In this document: in pieces, positions 16,916 through 25,472 of the stretch | How the letters are laid out: every line of letters starts with the position of its first letter | Position numbering within the stretch: the first letter of the stretch is position 1 | DNA from: Mesorhizobium neociceri | GTDB lineage: Bacteria > Pseudomonadota > Alphaproteobacteria > Rhizobiales > Rhizobiaceae | Length of the DNA: 64,000 bases | Assembly (NCBI RefSeq): GCF_013520985.1 | Contig: NZ_JACDTY010000012.1 | Span: 1-64,000, forward strand | Direction of reading: 5' to 3' | The notes under the pieces: generated by a model | Database searches by the model: none | What the model saw: the letters and a program-made list of their open reading frames with translations, nothing else | What the model was told of the DNA's origin: nothing | Made by a program: the position numbers and the translations under genes

Positions 16916-17977
16916 TCAAAGGGCCGGCGTCGCACCCGCCGATGTGGTGAACTTGTCGAAGAATATCCGCTCCGTTTCGAAGCCGTTCATGAACAGCACC
17001 GGCTGCAGCGCATCGATCATCGGCGGTGGGCCACAGGCATGGACATCGCCCTGCCCGTCGACCGCGAGTTGCTTGAGCATGGCGTCGACGCTCTGGTGAA
17101 CGAAGCCGCGTTCGCCTTGCCATTCGGCGTCGTCATTGGCGTGCGACAGCACGGGAATGAAGGTGACGTCGGAATGATTGCCGACCAGCTCGGCGATCCT
17201 GTCGAGGTAGAACAGGTCGTTGCGGGTGCGGGCGCCGTAGAAGAAATACACCGGACGCTTCTCACCGCTCTTCAGATGGTCGTTGAGGATCGACCAGATC
17301 GGCGACATGCCCGATCCGGCGCCGACCAGGATCAGGGGTCCTTGCCGTTCGTCGCGGCGGAAACAGGTTCCGTAGGGTCCGACGACGGTGACTTCGGCTC
17401 CGGCCCTGATGCCTCCGGAATCGAGTTCACCTGAGAACTTTCCTTCAGGGTATTTTTTGATGATGAAGGAGAGTTTTTGGGTTTGGTCCGGCGTATTTGC
17501 CATGGAGAACGAGCGCGTAATCGTCTCCCCTTTTTGCGTGGTAACCGTGATGTCGACATATTGCCCCGCCCAGAACTTCATTGGGGAGCCGAGTTCGATC
17601 TCGATGCCGCGAATGTCGTGGGTCAGCTGCTCGATGCGAGCAATCCGGCCCTTGTACGTTTTCACGGCGATCGCTTTCGCCAAAATCTCCTCGTCGTAGT
17701 TGAGAAGCTCGACTTCCAGGTCGGAGTAGGCGATGCAACGGCACAACAGGACGTGGCCGCTTTCCTTCTCCATGTCGTTCAGTGCGAAGGTCGAGTATTT
17801 CAGCATGTCGACTTCGCCTTCGAGCAACACGCTTTTGCAGGCCGAGCATTGCCCCTCCTTGCAACCGTGCGGCAGGGCGATGCCCTGGCGAAATGCGGCG
17901 TTGAGCACCGTTTCGCCGTTCTCGACCTCGAATTCGACGCCGACCGGACTGAGCCTGACCGTGTGGGTTTCCGACAT
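16916..17977 (-). CDS. mimB: Monooxygenase NADH reductase (2Fe-2S ferredoxin, FAD, NAD domains)
   Basis: ATG 17977 has GGAGG 5 bases upstream; the frame upstream of it is not conserved-looking. A plant-type 2Fe-2S ferredoxin domain has Cys39, Cys44, Cys47 and Cys79 (CKEGQCSACK ... LLCRC). The FAD-binding motif RSFSMAN follows, then the NAD site GAGSGMSP and a C-terminal CGPPPM. This three-domain layout is the standard electron donor of soluble di-iron monooxygenases. A GC-rich hairpin lies between it and the large-subunit gene. Confidence 0.95.
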   Translation of the reverse strand: MSETHTVRLSPVGVEFEVENGETVLNAAFRQGIALPHGCKEGQCSACKSVLLEGEVDMLKYSTFALNDMEKESGHVLLCRCIAYSDLEVELLNYDEEILAKAIAVKTYKGRIARIEQLTHDIRGIEIELGSPMKFWAGQYVDITVTTQKGETITRSFSMANTPDQTQKLSFIIKKYPEGKFSGELDSGGIRAGAEVTVVGPYGTCFRRDERQGPLILVGAGSGMSPIWSILNDHLKSGEKRPVYFFYGARTRNDLFYLDRIAELVGNHSDVTFIPVLSHANDDAEWQGERGFVHQSVDAMLKQLAVDGQGDVHACGPPPMIDALQPVLFMNGFETERIFFDKFTTSAGATPAL

Positions 17978-17998
17978 ACGGACCTCCAGTGAAAGGAA

Positions 17999-18019
17999 GG
18001 GGCGGGACGAACCCGCCCC
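17999..18019 (-). repeat. Intercistronic hairpin between mimA and mimB
   Basis: GGGGCGGG (17999-18006) and CCCGCCCC (18012-18019) form an 8-bp all-GC stem with a 5-base loop in the 56-bp gap. On the plus strand it is followed by CC and a run of seven T, so it could also terminate antisense transcripts; on the minus strand no U tract follows. It could lower reductase expression relative to the hydroxylase. Confidence 0.6.
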
Positions 18020-18033
18020 CCTTTTTTTCCTGA

Positions 18034-19701
18034 TCAGTTGCAGGGATTGATGGTGAAGCCGGCCCGGTACTCCGCCAGGTGCTTCTCGCGGTCCGCGGGC
18101 GACATGCCACGCAGCGCATTGAGCGGCGATCCGAGCGTGTTGCCGCGCACATCGTCGAGCGTCCACATCTCCTTGTCGTCGAAGCGTAGATGTGGCTGCG
18201 GAACCAGTGTCTTGCCGTCGGAGCGGACGAAGTTCAGGTCCTTGATGGCATCGGCCAGATCCCAGCCGTCATAGAGCGTCTCCCACTCGCGCTTGCCGCT
18301 GAAGCGGCCCATGGCGGGCGTCGGACGGCCCTCATACTCGTCGTTGAAGGCGACCATCGTGGTCCAGCGGTCGAGTTCGTGGGCGAAGGTGTAGAGTTCG
18401 CCGTTGATCTCGCCGACCACCATGTCCTCGCGGATCAGGCAGGGAACGAGGCACGACCAGCAGCGGTGCGGGTAGACGTAGCCGACGTCGCTGTTGAACA
18501 GCAGCACCTTCTCGCCCTTGTGGCTGAGCTTGGCGTACCATTTCCAGAACTCGCCGAACTCGGCGTACCAGCCTGGATACTTATGCTCGAACCACTCGAA
18601 GTCCTTGTCGGTCTGGGCTTCGATGCGCCAGAAATTGACCGGCCAGCCGACCGCGAAGAACTGCCCGACCTTGTGGACGTAATTCTTCTTGGTGATGCGC
18701 TCCCAGGCTGCCTGGACATCGTCGTGATGGACCTTGATGCCATATTTCTCGAGCGGCAGCATGTAAGTGCGGTAGTAGTCCTCATAGATCCAGCGGTGCC
18801 ACATTTCCGCGTAGGACTCCTTGTTCTTGTCGCGGTTGGTGGTGCCGTATTCGATGAAGGTGCCGATGGCCGCATCGACGATGGCGTGGTTCTGCCAGAA
18901 GGCGTAGCGCAGGTCGCGCTCGAGCAGCAGATGGTTCTCCGGCTCCTTGAGCGCCGCCATCAGCAGCGAGTGGCCGTTGCCGATATGCCGGCTCTCGTCG
19001 GATTGCACCGACAGGAAGACGGTCGGCAGCGCATAGTCGCCGTTGCGGGCGGCCTCCGAAGGCATGGCGACGAACAGTGTGTTGGTGAAGGCGGTCTCGG
19101 CGACCACGGTCAGGTACATGCAGGCGGCGGTCATCGTATCGCCGGTGATGAAACCTTCCGCGAACTGCCGACCGATGGTGGTGGCGTAGCATTTTCCGAA
19201 GGCTTCCTCGGTGATGTCGAAGCCGGCCGGATCGATATAGTTCTCCATGTACCACTTCTTCAGATTCATCTGGATCGTCGAGTGACGGAACTCGTCGATC
19301 ATCTGCATGGTGAAGCCGGTCCGGAGTTCTTCGCCGGGTGCAATGCGGGCGACCATCGCCATCGAGCGGGCGGCGGAGATTTCCGGGAACGGAATGATGG
19401 CCAGGAAGAGCTTCATCCACTCGACCCAACGCGGCTCGACGTTGCGGAACATGTCACCGCGCAATGCCGCATCGAGTGCGCCGTAGACACGGTTGTCCTT
19501 CTCTTCCTGCATCGGGAAATAGGACCGCAGCACCTGCTTCATCGGGTCGCGCGGCGTCTTGTTGATCTTGTAGTCGGTCGGGAATGTCATCGCTTCCTGC
19601 ACGTAGGAAGGATTCCAGCCGAGATCGGCGATCTTCTTGGTTGCCTCGCCCACGGAAATTCCGCGTTGCGAGGTAATCTTATTGAGCGTCAGAGACGTCA
19701 T
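18034..19701 (-). CDS. mimA: Soluble di-iron monooxygenase hydroxylase large subunit (propane type)
   Basis: The catalytic alpha subunit, 555 residues. ATG 19701 is preferred: GGAGG (CCTCC at 19711-19715) is 9 bases upstream. ATG 19707 is only 3 bases from it. The carboxylate-bridged di-iron site is complete, with two Glu-x-x-His pairs, IDEFRH (Glu137, His140) and SDESRH (Glu236, His239), plus Glu107 in PFPEIS and Glu202 in VVAETAF. Family knowledge: group 5 (propane/MimABCD) enzymes hydroxylate propane, acetone, phenol and cyclic ethers. Assignment to this group rests on the gene order and the partner GroEL and alcohol dehydrogenase genes. It is the first gene of the operon, under a sigma-54 promoter. 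Confidence 0.94.
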   Translation of the reverse strand: MTSLTLNKITSQRGISVGEATKKIADLGWNPSYVQEAMTFPTDYKINKTPRDPMKQVLRSYFPMQEEKDNRVYGALDAALRGDMFRNVEPRWVEWMKLFLAIIPFPEISAARSMAMVARIAPGEELRTGFTMQMIDEFRHSTIQMNLKKWYMENYIDPAGFDITEEAFGKCYATTIGRQFAEGFITGDTMTAACMYLTVVAETAFTNTLFVAMPSEAARNGDYALPTVFLSVQSDESRHIGNGHSLLMAALKEPENHLLLERDLRYAFWQNHAIVDAAIGTFIEYGTTNRDKNKESYAEMWHRWIYEDYYRTYMLPLEKYGIKVHHDDVQAAWERITKKNYVHKVGQFFAVGWPVNFWRIEAQTDKDFEWFEHKYPGWYAEFGEFWKWYAKLSHKGEKVLLFNSDVGYVYPHRCWSCLVPCLIREDMVVGEINGELYTFAHELDRWTTMVAFNDEYEGRPTPAMGRFSGKREWETLYDGWDLADAIKDLNFVRSDGKTLVPQPHLRFDDKEMWTLDDVRGNTLGSPLNALRGMSPADREKHLAEYRAGFTINPCN

Positions 19702-19989
19702 GGTCATAAGCCTCCACCAGGTTTGAGCCGCAGGTCCCTTGACCCCGGCATGAAGCGGCAAAGCACCGCCAGTGAGAATGCGATCGGCATGACAGAGCGT
19801 TGCGCGTCGAGGCGCGACCCGAGGTCCGGCCGTTCAAGTGGATCGGGGCAAAGGTTTCGAGGCGTCTGGCAGGGATCCGCGACGCCTACCGCATGTGCGA
19901 TGGGCGTATCGAAGCGGTTCTGCTTCCTCCGTTCCTTCGTTCTTTTGGCACCGCGACAAGCGCGATGGGCTTCTTATGAAAATGAACAA

Positions 19990-20005
19990 AGCAAGCGTCG
20001 TGCCA
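19990..20005 (-). promoter_or_regulatory. Sigma-54 (-24/-12) promoter of the monooxygenase operon
   Basis: On the minus strand the sequence TGGCACGACGCTTGCT matches the RpoN consensus TGGCACG-N4-TTGCW at every fixed base. Transcription would start near 19978, giving a leader of about 275 bases before mimA. The region 19708-20262 contains no convincing gene; it holds this promoter and the repeats described next. Confidence 0.88.
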
Positions 20006-20079
20006 GTTTTAAAATAGCGCTCATGACCGGCATTCAAAACAAGACCGCCGCCCTTTCGGCAGGCGATCCTACGTCCAAC

Positions 20080-20116
20080 TGTAACGTTCTTTTACAATTG
20101 TAACTTACGCCTGTAA
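20080..20116. promoter_or_regulatory. TGTAA repeat cluster, candidate activator sites
   Basis: Three TGTAA copies start at 20080, 20099 and 20112. Together with TTACA at 20092 they make an inverted pair TGTAA-N7-TTACA and a perfect 12-bp palindrome TTACAATTGTAA (20092-20103). They lie about 75-110 bp upstream of the -24 element, a usual place for enhancer-binding sites, and also upstream of the divergent cassette. Binding by the AcoR-type protein is inferred. Confidence 0.5.
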
Positions 20117-20262
20117 TATTTATCATATATTCGCATCTGCAATATATCTAGTTAGCAATCGCAGCAAAATGTCAAAAACCATATTATCTGTTTAACTCTT
20201 TGTCTTTCTCTACTATTTGAAGGCGACGGCCCTTGGGGTCAGCCTGGCACTGGAGAAAAACA

Positions 20263-20736
20263 ATGCCGAACGACAAGGACGCAAGCGAGCCGACCGGACC
20301 AATGTCCAGCCATGCCGATGGCGTCACCGGCGATCTTGTCAAGCTGATGCCCCGCGATCTGGTCTTCGTCATGCGCTTCATGGGCGAGAGCCAGCACCGC
20401 CTGCAGAGCCATTTCCAGGATTTCATCCGGGCCGAGCTTGCCGCCGGCGGCGTCACCACGGAGACGCATCCTATGATCCATCTGTTCATCGAAAGCCACG
20501 CGATCCTGTTGCGCGACTTCGTGTTTTCGGGCGTTTCACTGACGCGTCAGTTCCGTGTCGACGAGATCGAGCGGCTGACCGGCGACACGACATCGATGAT
20601 CCGTGTCGACATCTGGGACCAGCTCAAGAGCCACATCGAAACAGCCGAAAAACAGTTCCAGTCGCAGGCCGGCGCATTGCCCAAACTGCTGTCCGCTTTT
20701 GAAAAACCGCCCGGGCCTTTGGGAAGCGAAAAATGA
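20263..20736 (+). CDS. Unrecognised protein, first gene of WD40 cassette (157 aa)
   Basis: ATG 20263 follows a GGAG ribosome site. A soluble, mostly helical protein with a core LMPRDLVFVMRFMGESQHRLQ and ETHPMIHLFIESHAILLRDFVFSG, then an amphipathic C-terminal helix (WDQLKSHIETAEKQFQ). The His and Glu residues in the two core helices are noteworthy but I cannot name a family. It is the first of four same-strand genes, divergent from the monooxygenase operon; its stop overlaps the next start (ATGA). Confidence 0.75.
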   Translation: MPNDKDASEPTGPMSSHADGVTGDLVKLMPRDLVFVMRFMGESQHRLQSHFQDFIRAELAAGGVTTETHPMIHLFIESHAILLRDFVFSGVSLTRQFRVDEIERLTGDTTSMIRVDIWDQLKSHIETAEKQFQSQAGALPKLLSAFEKPPGPLGSEK

Positions 20737-21056
20737 CCGAAGGATCCGAAACGGCCAGGCGCGACGCGCTGCTCGCTCGCCGGCTCCATCTCGTCGCCAG
20801 CGTCTCGGCGCTTACCGCGGAAGCACTGCGGCTCAACCAGAAACGCGCCGGTATCGAAATGGACGTGCTGCGCCTGGAGCTGGAAATCGGCAGGAGCGGC
20901 GCCAATGCGCAACTGGTGCGGGACTTGCATGAGGCTGAGCAGAGCATGACGGCAATCGTGCAGGCATGCGCGGCTTGTGAGGATCGCATCATAGCTGTCG
21001 AAGCCGACATCGAGGAGCTTGATCGCCGGCTTGTCGCAACAGCGAACAAGAACTGA
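20733..21056 (+). CDS. Coiled-coil protein of WD40 cassette (107 aa)
   Basis: Starts inside the stop codon of the previous gene (ATGA overlap), so translation is coupled. Almost the whole protein is predicted helix with heptad-like Leu/Ile/Ala spacing (ALRLNQKRAGIEMDVLRLELEIGR, CAACEDRIIAVEADIEELDRRL), typical of an antiparallel coiled-coil hairpin. Four Ala/Cys-rich residues QACAACED sit near the turn. No family recognised. Probably a scaffold or partner for the other cassette proteins. Confidence 0.75.
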   Translation: MTEGSETARRDALLARRLHLVASVSALTAEALRLNQKRAGIEMDVLRLELEIGRSGANAQLVRDLHEAEQSMTAIVQACAACEDRIIAVEADIEELDRRLVATANKN

Positions 21057-21069
21057 CGGGAGAGGCAGC

Positions 21070-22197
21070 ATGAACCAGCAGACGATGCAGAACCTGACCT
21101 TGTTCGACCTCCTGGCCCGCAGCTGGCAACGACCGTCGGCGATCGCCGATCTGCGCTTCAGCACCGACGGTACGGCTGTCGCCTTCACCTCGGTGGATGG
21201 AACCGTCGCCATAGCCACGATCGCGGATCACGAGCCGCCGGAATCGCGGCTCAGGGTGAGCCATGATCTCGGGCAGACGACAATCCGCCCCAGGGAGAAG
21301 CCACCAGTGCCGCTGATCGCCACAGCGGCATTCGGAGATGGGGATGTTCCGATCGCCGCCCACACACATTCCGGCTTTCTGGTCGGCGCGGCCAGCGGCG
21401 ACGTGCAGCATCTGACCGCTGGCGGTGAAATCGAGGCCTCCCTGGTCAAGATCGATGGACCGATCGTAGCCATCGACCACAGCACAAGGACGGACACGAC
21501 AGCCGTCAGCAATGGGAATGATGTCTTTCTCTCGCGTGGCCAAGGCGATGCCGTGCAACTGGGACGCGGTGTGGCATTGTCAACAGATGCACTCGCCTTC
21601 TCGCCAGGCGGGCGGCGCCTCGCCTGCGGCGTTGGTGAAAGGCTGTCGATCTGGGCGGTCGAAGGCGAAGCTGCCTTGATACGCGATATCTCCCTCCCAG
21701 CACGCCCGGTATCGATCCGCTGGAGCAGCGATGGCACATGGTTGGCCTGCGGGCTCGAAACAGGAGGGTTTGCGCTGGTCAGCCTGGCCGATGGCCGAAC
21801 GGACGTCGTCGCGGGATTTCCATCACCGGTTCGGACAATGTGCTGGAGCCAACCCGCGAATGCGCTGTTTGCCTCGGGCGCCTTCCGGATCGCCGGCTGG
21901 TCGATGACGGCGCCGCCGGTTGGCGGCGAAACCTCCGGCGCGCTGGAGACAGGCCGCGCCGGGCTGGTTCTTGTCGAGGCGGTGGCGGCACACCCGGAAA
22001 AGAAGCTGATTGCGGCGGGTTATGCCAACGGCCGCATCATAGTCGCCCAGATCGGCGCGCGGGACGAGCTCCTCGTCAGGCCGCTGGGCAGCGCGGTCAC
22101 CGCGCTTGCCTGGTCCGGCGACGGACGACACCTGGCGGTGGGCACCGTCGACGGCATCGCGGCGATCGTCACCTTCCCCGCGCAGATGTTCAAATAG
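21070..22197 (+). CDS. WD40-like beta-propeller protein (375 aa)
   Basis: ATG 21070 with GGGAGAGG upstream. Repeating blades of about 40-50 residues can be seen: IADLRFSTDGTAVAFTSVDGTVAIATI near the start, then DALAFSPGGRRLACGVGERLSIWAV, VSIRWSSDGTWLACGLETGGFALVSL and VTALAWSGDGRHLAVGTVDGIAAIVTF near the end. This suggests a seven-bladed propeller that closes on itself. There is no signal peptide or membrane segment, so it should be cytoplasmic and serve as a protein-binding platform. Catalytic residues are not apparent. Its tight linkage to three small unknown proteins suggests a complex. Confidence 0.8.
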   Translation: MNQQTMQNLTLFDLLARSWQRPSAIADLRFSTDGTAVAFTSVDGTVAIATIADHEPPESRLRVSHDLGQTTIRPREKPPVPLIATAAFGDGDVPIAAHTHSGFLVGAASGDVQHLTAGGEIEASLVKIDGPIVAIDHSTRTDTTAVSNGNDVFLSRGQGDAVQLGRGVALSTDALAFSPGGRRLACGVGERLSIWAVEGEAALIRDISLPARPVSIRWSSDGTWLACGLETGGFALVSLADGRTDVVAGFPSPVRTMCWSQPANALFASGAFRIAGWSMTAPPVGGETSGALETGRAGLVLVEAVAAHPEKKLIAAGYANGRIIVAQIGARDELLVRPLGSAVTALAWSGDGRHLAVGTVDGIAAIVTFPAQMFK

Positions 22198-22229
22198 CGG
22201 ACGCTGTCCGCACGATACAGGAGGATGAA

Positions 22230-22403
22230 ATGCAGACCGAACTCACCGCCGAGGACAAGAGCAAGGACGAATTTTTCGAACGGCTGGCCGAGCTTTCGGA
22301 AGAAATGGTGGCCAAGCATGGCAAGGATTTCAGTATGGGCGCGCTGGTACTTGCCGCTCGCTGGATCGCTGAAAATCGCGTTGGCAAGCTGAAGACCAAC
22401 TAG
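22230..22403 (+). CDS. Small acidic protein, last gene of WD40 cassette (57 aa)
   Basis: A strong AGGAGG ribosome site lies 5 bases before ATG 22230. The protein is helical and charged (KSKDEFFERLAELSEEMVAKHGKDFSMGALVLAARWIAENRVGK), with an acidic first half and a hydrophobic second helix. It follows the WD40 gene by 32 bp and ends 36 bp before the convergent nasA stop. Length and shape suggest a small adaptor. No family recognised. Confidence 0.75.
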   Translation: MQTELTAEDKSKDEFFERLAELSEEMVAKHGKDFSMGALVLAARWIAENRVGKLKTN

Positions 22404-22439
22404 ATCGACGAGACGGTCCGTTCCTCGGGCGACCTGCAG

Positions 22440-25133
22440 CTATTCTGCAGCCTGAACCCGATTGACCTGGATGATAGCCCTGATCTCAGCCCGGCAGGAA
22501 CCGCAATTGGTGCCCGCTTTCAGGGCGCCGCCGATGGCATCTATGGTCGTGCAGCCGGCCGCCGCGGCCGTCGCGATCTGGTTGGCCCCGATGCCGTAAC
22601 AGGTGCAGACGATCGCGCCGGCATCTGGCCGTTCGGCTCCAGCGCGGCCGGCGACGATGCGGAATCGTTCGCGCTGGCCATGGTGGTTCTCCTCAAGCTG
22701 TTCCGCCGCCCATCCGCGCGACACGGCGACCGGGCCGGGCGCGACGAACAGCGCTCCCGATAAGCGATCAGCGTCGAAGGCAGCGATGCGATGCTGGCCG
22801 GCGTCGCGATCGTGGTAGGCAAGAATATCGGCCCCGGGTGGCGTGCCGAACAACGAACCGGCGAATGCGGCCCAGTCGATGTCGTCATCGGCAAAGGCCA
22901 GCTCTACCCGCCAACCGCTCCGGCATTTGGCCACGGCCCAGTAGCTTGCGGCAATCGCCACTGGCAGTTGTTGCATTACCGCGAAACCGAACGCCTTTGC
23001 GGAGAATTTCTCGATGCGGGCGGCCACATGTTTCAGCGCCGGCTGGCCAGAAATCGTGTCGGTCAGCGGGGCGGTCAGCACATCAAGCCGGCCTCTTGCA
23101 GCGAACTGATCGGTCCAGTGCATCGGCGCAAACAGGCTGCCCTGGCGCTGGCGTGCTGTCACCAGCGCGCGCACCAGCACATCGCCGCGCGGGCTGGAAA
23201 TGCGCACGATGTCGGCGTCGCTGATGCCATGATGCCCGGCATCCGCCGGGTGGATTTCGACGAAAGGCTCGGCGATGTGCTGGGACAGCCGCGGGCTTTT
23301 GCCTGTGCGCGTCATGGTGTGCCAATGGTCACGGACGCGGCCGGTGTTGAGGATCAGCGGATAGTCCGGGCTGGTGCGTGTCTCGACGGTTGGGCGGATA
23401 GCGATGAAGCGCGCCTTGCGGTCGGGTGTGTAGAAATTACCGTCGGCGAAGAAGCGGATGCTGGAAGGGTTACATCCAGCCAGAGTGTCACTTTCTTGTC
23501 GACTCGGCGCCGGCCACTGGAACGGGGCCAATTCTCTATACCCCGCCGCATCGATCCCGGCATAAGCTCCTATATCGAAATCGCGCGCGCCATCATTCTC
23601 GAAACCCGATAGCTCGGCATGTTCTGCGAAGATTTCCGCCAGCGACGAATAAGAAAACGCTTCGCCAAAACCCATCCGTTTGCCGACCTCGGCGACAATC
23701 CACCAGTCGGGTCGCGCGTCTCCGGGCAGGTTCAGGAACGCTCGCTGGCGCGAGATGCGGCGCTCGGAATTGGTGACGGTGCCGTCCTTTTCGCCCCAGG
23801 CGGCGGCGGGCAGCCGGACATGGGCGTGGCGGACCGTGTCCGTGTTTGTCAGCACGTCCGAGACCACGACGAAGGGGCAGGCCTTGATCGCCGCTTCCAC
23901 AGCATCGGCGTCTGGCATCGAATCGACCGGGTTGGTGGCCATGATCCACAGCGCCTTGATGCGTCCGTCAGCGAGCGCCTGGAACATCTCGACCGCCTTC
24001 AAGCCGGGCTTTTGCGCGACGGCCGGCGCATTCCAGAAACGCTGGACGCGGTCACGGTGCTCAGGGTTTTCGATCTCCATATGGGCGGCCAGCATATTGG
24101 CCATGCCACCGACCTCGCGACCGCCCATGGCGTTTGGCTGGCCGGTCACCGAAAACGGCCCTGCCCCAGGCTTGCCGATGCGGCCGGTCGCGAGATGGCA
24201 GTTGATGATGGCGTTGACCTTGTCGGTGCCTTGCGACGACTGGTTGACGCCCTGGCTGTAGACCGTCACCGTCTTCGCAGTGGCCGCGAACAGGCTGTAG
24301 AAGCGGGTGAGCTCATCCTCGCTGAGGCCAGTGGCGGCGGCAACTCCGGCAAGGTCGAGCTTCGAAGCGGCAAAAAGGGCCTGGCCGAAACCGGCAGTGT
24401 GCGCAGAGATGTAGCCGCAGTCTAGCGCGTTGTGTTGGCCGAGATAGGCGAGCAGCCCGGTGAACAAGGCGACGTCGCCATCCGGTGCGATCGCCAGATG
24501 CAGGTCGGCGATGTCAGCGGTCATGGTACGGCGCGGGTCGATGAGCACGATCTTCATGCCGGGCCGCTTTTCCCGCGCTGCGGCGATTCGCTGGTAGAGC
24601 ACGGGATGGCACCAGGCGAGGTTGGAGCCGACGAGCACGATCAGGTCGGCGAGCTCGAAATCCTCGTAGGTTCCCGGTACGGTGTCGGAGCCGAAGGCGC
24701 GGCGGTGGCCGGCCACCGATGAGGCCATACACAGCCGCGAATTGGTGTCGATGTTGGCCGAGCCGATAAAGCCCTTCATCAGCTTGTTGGCGACATAGTA
24801 GTCTTCGGTCAGCAACTGGCCGGAGACATAGAAGGCGACGGAGTCCGGACCGTGCTCGGCGATGGTTTGCGAGAAGGTCGAAGCGACGAGATCGAGCGCC
24901 TCGTTCCAGCCGGCGCGGCGACCGCTGATCTCCGGATGGAGCAGCCGGCCGTCGAGGTCGATGGTTTCGGCCAGGGCCGAGCCCTTGGAGCAGAGCCGGC
25001 CGAAATTCGCCGGGTGGTCAGGATCGCCGCGGACCGACACTTGCCCGTCCGCGGCGACCTTCGCCAGCACGCCGCAACCCACCCCGCAATAGGGGCAGGT
25101 GGTCCTCACCTCGCGCGCTGCGTCGATCTCCAT
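22440..25133 (-). CDS. nasA: Assimilatory nitrate reductase catalytic subunit (897 aa)
   Basis: A molybdopterin oxidoreductase reducing nitrate to nitrite in the cytoplasm. The N-terminal 4Fe-4S site is Cys13, Cys16, Cys20 and Cys48. Molybdopterin-binding regions run through the middle (SRLCMASSVAGHRRAFGSD, YSQGVNQSSQGTD, NALGG-like NAMGGREVGGMANML). The C-terminal 60 residues form a BFD-like 2Fe-2S domain (CTCYGIG ... GTNCGSC). There is no FAD/NADH domain, so electrons must come from a partner, probably NirB/NirD or a ferredoxin. Last gene of the operon, 3 bp after nirD. Confidence 0.95.
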   Translation of the reverse strand: MEIDAAREVRTTCPYCGVGCGVLAKVAADGQVSVRGDPDHPANFGRLCSKGSALAETIDLDGRLLHPEISGRRAGWNEALDLVASTFSQTIAEHGPDSVAFYVSGQLLTEDYYVANKLMKGFIGSANIDTNSRLCMASSVAGHRRAFGSDTVPGTYEDFELADLIVLVGSNLAWCHPVLYQRIAAAREKRPGMKIVLIDPRRTMTADIADLHLAIAPDGDVALFTGLLAYLGQHNALDCGYISAHTAGFGQALFAASKLDLAGVAAATGLSEDELTRFYSLFAATAKTVTVYSQGVNQSSQGTDKVNAIINCHLATGRIGKPGAGPFSVTGQPNAMGGREVGGMANMLAAHMEIENPEHRDRVQRFWNAPAVAQKPGLKAVEMFQALADGRIKALWIMATNPVDSMPDADAVEAAIKACPFVVVSDVLTNTDTVRHAHVRLPAAAWGEKDGTVTNSERRISRQRAFLNLPGDARPDWWIVAEVGKRMGFGEAFSYSSLAEIFAEHAELSGFENDGARDFDIGAYAGIDAAGYRELAPFQWPAPSRQESDTLAGCNPSSIRFFADGNFYTPDRKARFIAIRPTVETRTSPDYPLILNTGRVRDHWHTMTRTGKSPRLSQHIAEPFVEIHPADAGHHGISDADIVRISSPRGDVLVRALVTARQRQGSLFAPMHWTDQFAARGRLDVLTAPLTDTISGQPALKHVAARIEKFSAKAFGFAVMQQLPVAIAASYWAVAKCRSGWRVELAFADDDIDWAAFAGSLFGTPPGADILAYHDRDAGQHRIAAFDADRLSGALFVAPGPVAVSRGWAAEQLEENHHGQRERFRIVAGRAGAERPDAGAIVCTCYGIGANQIATAAAAGCTTIDAIGGALKAGTNCGSCRAEIRAIIQVNRVQAAE

Positions 25134-25136
25134 GAT

Positions 25137-25472
25137 TCAGGCCGCGCGGCTGGCCAGCGCTTCCAGCGCAATGAACAGCTGCTCGCCCTCAATCCGCACA
25201 GGAATGGTGCGCACCGCACCCTCATCAGCGCCGAGCGCCTTGCCTGTCTCCAGCGAGATCACCCAATTGTGCAAGGGACAGGTCACCGCCGTTCCGTGGA
25301 CGATGCCCTGGCTGAGCGGCCCGCCCTTGTGCGGGCAATGGTCGTCGATGGCATAGACCTGATCGTCCTGAGTGCGGAACACGGCAACCTTGCCTTCCGG
25401 CGTGGCGACGCAGCGCGCGCCGCGGCGCGGAATATCCGAGATGGAGCCGATCGATATCCAGTTCATCTCCAT
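25137..25472 (-). CDS. nirD: Nitrite reductase small subunit with intact Rieske centre (111 aa)
   Basis: The start ATG 25472 overlaps the nirB stop (TGATG), a coupled arrangement. The Rieske fold carries all four 2Fe-2S ligands: Cys-Pro-His in DDHCPHKGGP and Cys-x-x-His in VTCPLHNW. Enteric NirD has lost these ligands. Proteins with an intact site, such as NasG of Paracoccus, carry electrons between the NADH-oxidising NirB/NasB and the nitrate reductase. That shuttle role is inferred here. Confidence 0.93.
   Translation of the reverse strand: MEMNWISIGSISDIPRRGARCVATPEGKVAVFRTQDDQVYAIDDHCPHKGGPLSQGIVHGTAVTCPLHNWVISLETGKALGADEGAVRTIPVRIEGEQLFIALEALASRAA

Noticed and set aside
18190..20103. 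637-codon open frame on the plus strand
   Set aside because: It lies antisense to mimA, whose protein has complete di-iron ligands. The translated product is rich in His/Val/Asp with no domain, the usual shadow of a GC-rich gene.
20263..22403. Idea that the small proteins are gas-vesicle or CRISPR-linked components
   Set aside because: No GvpA-like protein, no repeats, no nuclease or helicase. The sequences do not match Gvp proteins as I know them.
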